DNA from: Hypericibacter terrae
Lineage (GTDB): Bacteria > Pseudomonadota > Alphaproteobacteria > Dongiales > Dongiaceae
Direction of reading: 5' to 3'
Assembly: GCF_008728855.1 (NCBI RefSeq)
Contig: NZ_CP042906.1
Span: 310,001-374,000, forward strand
DNA length: 64,000 nt
The first letter of the stretch is position 1, and every line of letters starts with the position of its first letter. Under the pieces are notes generated by a model. It saw only the letters and a program-made list of their open reading frames with translations. It was not told where the DNA came from and did not search any database. Of this stretch, positions 60,795 to 64,000 are shown one piece after another. The position numbers and the translations under genes were made by a program.

Positions 60795-61451
60795 CTACTC
60801 CACGATCGTCCAGTAATAGTCGCCCGTATAGCCGGCCTCGGCGAACACCTTGCGCCAGCCATCCGGATAATCGTGGAAATTCGCGGTCAGAACCCAGTCG
60901 AGGAAGAGCTGGCGCTGTTCTTCGTCGCGATAGGAATCGACCTGCACATAGGCCCGGCCGCCGCAGAGCCGCTGCACTTCCTTGAGCGAGCGGATCACGC
61001 CTTCGCGGTTCTGGTTATGAATCGTGTTGATCGACACCACCGCGCTGAAGCTGTTGCTGGGGAAGGGCAGATGCTCGCAGCTGCCGAGATGGAGCCGACC
61101 GACCACCTCGGGCTCGCAATGCATGACCGCGTATTCCGAGATGTCGATGCCGAACACCTCGAGCCCGGGGCAGACCTTCATCAGGTCCTTGACCAGGAAT
61201 CCCTTGGCGCAGCCGACATCCAGCACCCGATCGCCGGCCTTGAGGCCGAAATGGGCAACGATGTCCTCGGCGATCGGGACCCACCGCCCGTCATAGCGAT
61301 AGCCGCCATAGCCATATTCCCGCGGGCCGTCGAAATATTCCTGGCCGAATTTCCGGGAGGTGGCGATCACCTCCGGGCTCTTGGCCTCCGCGCGGGCGTT
61401 CACATTGCGCCGCGAGCGCGGCAGGCGCGCGAGAAGATTGACCTCAGCCAT
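60795..61451 (-). CDS. Class I SAM-dependent methyltransferase
   Basis: A 218-residue protein. SAM motif I is VLDVGCAKGFLVKDL, with FGIDISEYAV as the acidic loop and FSAVVSINTIHN as motif IV. The C-terminal half (QVDSYRDEEQRQLFLDWVLTANF) resembles methyltransferases of antibiotic and sugar pathways. It diverges from the aminotransferase gene. The acceptor is not predictable. Confidence 0.83.
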   Translation of the reverse strand: MAEVNLLARLPRSRRNVNARAEAKSPEVIATSRKFGQEYFDGPREYGYGGYRYDGRWVPIAEDIVAHFGLKAGDRVLDVGCAKGFLVKDLMKVCPGLEVFGIDISEYAVMHCEPEVVGRLHLGSCEHLPFPSNSFSAVVSINTIHNQNREGVIRSLKEVQRLCGGRAYVQVDSYRDEEQRQLFLDWVLTANFHDYPDGWRKVFAEAGYTGDYYWTIVE

Positions 61452-61665
61452 AAAGATACTCCGTTGCGTGAATTTTCGAGGGGTTCGTGAACCGCAGGTC
61501 GGCCAGCCTCGCGCTCAATCGCGGCGCGGCCGACGGCACCCGTGACAATGAGCGCAATTGCCGGAAATCATTAACTTTCGCTCCTTAAGAAGATCGATGA
61601 TATCGTCAATTGGCCTCTGCCGCCAACATCCGTTGCCCGTTCGCCCCCTCCCATTCGAAGACACC

Positions 61666-62793
61666 ATGCCATCCCCATCGACGCCTCGCTCCGTCCGCTA
61701 TTCGCCGCTCGGCCAGCAATTCGCCGATCCCGAACCGATCCTTGCCGACATCCGCCGCCTGGTCGCGTCGGGAGATTTCACGCTGGGAAAGGTGGTCGGC
61801 GAGTTCGAGGCGATGTTCGCCGCCATGCTGGGAACCAGGCACGCCATTGGCGTCGGCTCCGGCACCGATGCCCTCAAGGTCTCGCTCAAGGCGGCGGGGC
61901 TGGAGCCCGGCGACGAGGTTATCACCGCCGCCAACACCTTCTGGGCGACGGTGGGCGCCATCGCGGAGCTGGGCGCCCGTCCGGTCTTCGTCGATTGCGA
62001 CGACATGTTCGGCCTCGACATCGACCGGCTCGAAGCCGCCATCGGCCCTCGCACCAGGGCCATCGTCCCGGTGCAGCTGACCGGCGATGTGGTCGACATG
62101 CCGCGGATCATGGAGATCGCGCGCGCCCACAAGCTGCCGGTCATCGAGGATGCCTGCCAGAGCCTGCTGGGCGAGTGGGAGGGTCGCAAGGCCGGGACCT
62201 TCGGGCTGGCCGGCGCCTTCTCGATGCACCCGCTCAAGATCATCAATGTCTGGGGCGATGCCGGCGTCGTCGTGACCGACGACGACGCGATCGACCGGCG
62301 CTGCCGGCTCTTGCGCAATCACGGGCTGCGCAATCGCAACGAGATGGAGATCCTGGGCTACAACACGCGCCTGGACTCGCTCCAGGCCGTGGTGGGCAAG
62401 CATATGCTGCCTCAGGTCCCGGGCTGGGTCGAAGGGCGCGCGGCCGCGGCCGCCTATTACGACCGCGCGTTCGCCGACATTCCCCAGCTCCGGATTCCAC
62501 ACCGCGATCCGCGCAGCAAGAACGTCTATCTGCTCTATGTGCTGTTCGCCGAGCACCGGGACGAGCTGCATGCGCATTGCGTGGCCGAGGGCATCGAGGC
62601 CAAGGTGCATTACCCGATCCCGGTCTATCGCCAGCAGGCCCTCCGCTATCTCGGCCATAAGGAAGGCGATTTCCCGGTGGCCGATCGCCATGCGCGGGAA
62701 GTGATCACTTTCCCGGTCGATCAGTATCTCAGCCATGCGGAGCAGGACCGGGTTGTCGATGTGGTCCGTTCGTTCTATCAAAAGCGCCGCTGA
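61666..62793 (+). CDS. DegT/DnrJ/EryC1/StrS-family sugar aminotransferase
   Basis: A 375-residue PLP enzyme. The PLP lysine is in FSMHPLKIINVWGD. GSGTDALKVSLKAAGLEPGDEV, DACQSLLGEWEGRKAG and LGYNTRLDSLQA are the family's cofactor and substrate segments. It transfers an amino group from glutamate to a keto-sugar nucleotide. The frame is open 36 residues upstream, but the ATG chosen begins the conserved fold. The downstream 4,6-dehydratase-like SDR could supply its keto-sugar. Confidence 0.88.
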   Translation: MPSPSTPRSVRYSPLGQQFADPEPILADIRRLVASGDFTLGKVVGEFEAMFAAMLGTRHAIGVGSGTDALKVSLKAAGLEPGDEVITAANTFWATVGAIAELGARPVFVDCDDMFGLDIDRLEAAIGPRTRAIVPVQLTGDVVDMPRIMEIARAHKLPVIEDACQSLLGEWEGRKAGTFGLAGAFSMHPLKIINVWGDAGVVVTDDDAIDRRCRLLRNHGLRNRNEMEILGYNTRLDSLQAVVGKHMLPQVPGWVEGRAAAAAYYDRAFADIPQLRIPHRDPRSKNVYLLYVLFAEHRDELHAHCVAEGIEAKVHYPIPVYRQQALRYLGHKEGDFPVADRHAREVITFPVDQYLSHAEQDRVVDVVRSFYQKRR

Positions 62794-62843
62794 GCCTTCC
62801 CGCGCAGGGATCGCCCAGGCGATGACGAGGAGCTGAGAGACCG

Positions 62844-63830
62844 ATGAGGACCTATATTCTCTTGGGCGGCGGTGGCGTGTTCGCGGTCCATTTCGCGAAA
62901 TATCTGCTCGAGAAGACCGACCCCCGGAAGGTGATCTGCGTCGGCCGCAATCCGCCGGCAGCCCCTCCCTTCACGCTCGAAGTCGGCAAGGGCGATGCGC
63001 GCTATCGCTACGAGCAGATCCATGTCGTGTTCGAGCAGGACCGGCTGTTCGAGCTGTTCGACCGCGAGAAGCCCGAGGTGATCGTCAATTTCGCAGCACT
63101 CGCCTACGCCACCTCCTGGGAGAAGTCGTTCCGCTATTACGAGACCAATGTCGTCGCCCTGGCGAAGATGTGCGAGGATCTCATGAAGCGCGACTATCTC
63201 GAGCGCTTCGTTCAGATCGGAACCTCGGAGCTGTACGGCCCGGTCGAGAAGCCGGCGGCCGAGGATGCGCCGCTGCACCCGACCAGCCCCTATGCCGTCT
63301 CGAAGCTGGCGGGCGACATGCATCTCGACACGCTGTGGGCGGTCCGCAAGTTCCCGATGAACATCATCCGCCCGTCCAACGCCTATGGGCCGGGCCAGCT
63401 GCTCTATCGCATCCTGCCGCGCGCGGTCTATTGCGCGCTGACCGGCCAGAAGCTGCCCCTGCAGGGCGGCGGTAACGTCAAGAAATCCTACATGCATGCC
63501 CAGGACCTGGCGCATGCGATCTGGCTGATGACGGAGAAGGCGCCGTTCGGCCGCCTCTACAATGTCGGGCCCGAGCAGCCCTCGAGCATCCGCCATCTGG
63601 TCGAGCTGGTGGCGGAAGAAACCGGCGTTCCGTTCGAGACGCTGGTCGACATCACCCCCGGCCGCGTCGGCGAGGACGCGCAATACTGGCTCGACAGCAC
63701 CCGGATCAAGACCGAGCTGGGCTATCAGGAGCGCATCAGCTTGCGCGAAGGCGTCCGCGACATGGTCGCGTGGGGCCGCCACTATCTCAAGCAGCTGCCG
63801 CCGCCCGCCGAGTTTGTCCTGCGCGCCTGA
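62844..63830 (+). CDS. NDP-sugar 4,6-dehydratase-like extended SDR
   Basis: A 328-residue extended SDR. Y-x3-K is in SPYAVSKLAGD and GTSELYG corresponds to the Ser/Thr-Asp/Glu dehydratase motif (compare STDEVYG in RmlB, STSELYG in GDP-mannose dehydratase). The nucleotide loop is LLGGGGVFAVHF, departing from GxxGxxG. RPSNAYGPGQ and KKSYMHAQDLAHAI are typical. It would make a 4-keto-6-deoxy sugar nucleotide for the preceding aminotransferase, 50 bp upstream. Confidence 0.83.
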   Translation: MRTYILLGGGGVFAVHFAKYLLEKTDPRKVICVGRNPPAAPPFTLEVGKGDARYRYEQIHVVFEQDRLFELFDREKPEVIVNFAALAYATSWEKSFRYYETNVVALAKMCEDLMKRDYLERFVQIGTSELYGPVEKPAAEDAPLHPTSPYAVSKLAGDMHLDTLWAVRKFPMNIIRPSNAYGPGQLLYRILPRAVYCALTGQKLPLQGGGNVKKSYMHAQDLAHAIWLMTEKAPFGRLYNVGPEQPSSIRHLVELVAEETGVPFETLVDITPGRVGEDAQYWLDSTRIKTELGYQERISLREGVRDMVAWGRHYLKQLPPPAEFVLRA

Positions 63831-63843
63831 TGGCGCGCCGCGT

Positions 63844-64000
63844 TCAGTCCAGCTCGCGCAGCACCATGAAGGCCTCGGCGGCGGCCATGCCGACCGAATG
63901 GCCGCGGTTATGCGCAAGGGCGATCACGCCCTCGCGCGATCGCGCATGGGGCGTGGGCCTCATCTCGGCCGCATAGCAGTCGAGTGCCCGCATCTTGCGA
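63844..64000 (-). CDS. PIG-L family deacetylase, C-terminal fragment (gene continues beyond window)
   Basis: Only the last ~51 residues are inside the window. They read KMRALDCYAAEM then ALAHNRGHSVGMAAAEAF before the stop. The final RG-x4-G-x3-AEAF signature is characteristic of PIG-L/LmbE zinc deacetylases. These remove an N-acetyl group from GlcNAc-type sugars. It faces the 4,6-dehydratase-like gene (13-bp gap). Confidence 0.75.
   Translation of the reverse strand, partial: RKMRALDCYAAEMRPTPHARSREGVIALAHNRGHSVGMAAAEAFMVLRELD

Noticed and set aside
1-64000. Mobile elements, CRISPR arrays, tRNA or rRNA genes, phage genes
   Set aside because: I found no transposase or integrase motifs, no regularly spaced repeats and no recognisable tRNA or rRNA sequence by eye. 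A tRNAscan or Infernal run would settle the RNA part.

Overview
The window is about 64 kb of GC-rich DNA, densely coded on both strands, with strong C/G third-position bias. Gene content points to an alphaproteobacterium: two ELM1-type proteins (a family shared by alphaproteobacteria and mitochondria), an AlgD-type dehydrogenase inside a Wzx/Wzy exopolysaccharide locus, and a cupredoxin/ECF sigma module. A Rhodospirillales-like soil or plant-associated bacterium is my guess; there is no rRNA to test it. I see no transposases, integrases, phage genes, CRISPR arrays, rRNA or tRNA.

Layout. 1-5.3 kb: a Rieske oxygenase cut by the left edge, a ribosome hibernation factor fused to a cold-shock domain, a three-domain acyl-activating/acyltransferase enzyme and a TetR regulator. 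5.5-14.3 kb: a metal/PLP D-amino-acid lyase diverging from a dipeptide-type ABC importer operon (binding protein, two permeases, two ATPases), which continues into a secernin-family C69 hydrolase and a helix-turn-helix/cupin regulator. This looks like a unit for uptake and breakdown of small peptides or amino-acid derivatives. 14.5-18.2 kb: an MHYT-domain hybrid histidine kinase and a PaaK-family adenylate-forming enzyme.

18.5-39.3 kb is an exopolysaccharide locus in four blocks. The plus block holds the initiating undecaprenyl-phosphate glycosyltransferase, a heparinase II/III-type lyase, AlgD, a GT4, a Tat-exported GH10 glycanase, a sulfotransferase and the Wzx flippase. A short minus block has a GT2 and a methyltransferase. 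A plus block has a GT4 and an asparagine synthetase. A minus block has the Wzy polymerase/ligase, Wzc tyrosine autokinase, a short Wza and an outer-membrane beta-barrel. The predicted product is a uronate-containing, possibly sulfated and amidated polymer with its own trimming enzymes.

39.7-42.6 kb is a compact module: Tat metallophosphoesterase, cupredoxin, ECF sigma factor and anti-sigma factor. 42.6-50.3 kb carries an FkbM methyltransferase, a 2-oxoglutarate/iron oxygenase, an MsbA-like exporter, an IPC-synthase-like PAP2 membrane enzyme and two tandem ELM1 paralogues. 50.3-55.8 kb (minus) is a tightly coupled six-gene operon for an activated heptose: SIS isomerase, GmhB phosphatase, transaldolase, two sugar-nucleotide epimerases, and a nucleotidyltransferase-kinase fusion whose domain order is the reverse of HldE. 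56.1-64 kb continues with sugar-nucleotide and decorating enzymes, ending in a PIG-L deacetylase cut by the right edge. Two neighbours here lack textbook catalytic residues: the NDP-sugar dehydrogenase homologue has Asn in place of the catalytic Cys, and the SDR next to it has His in place of the catalytic Lys.
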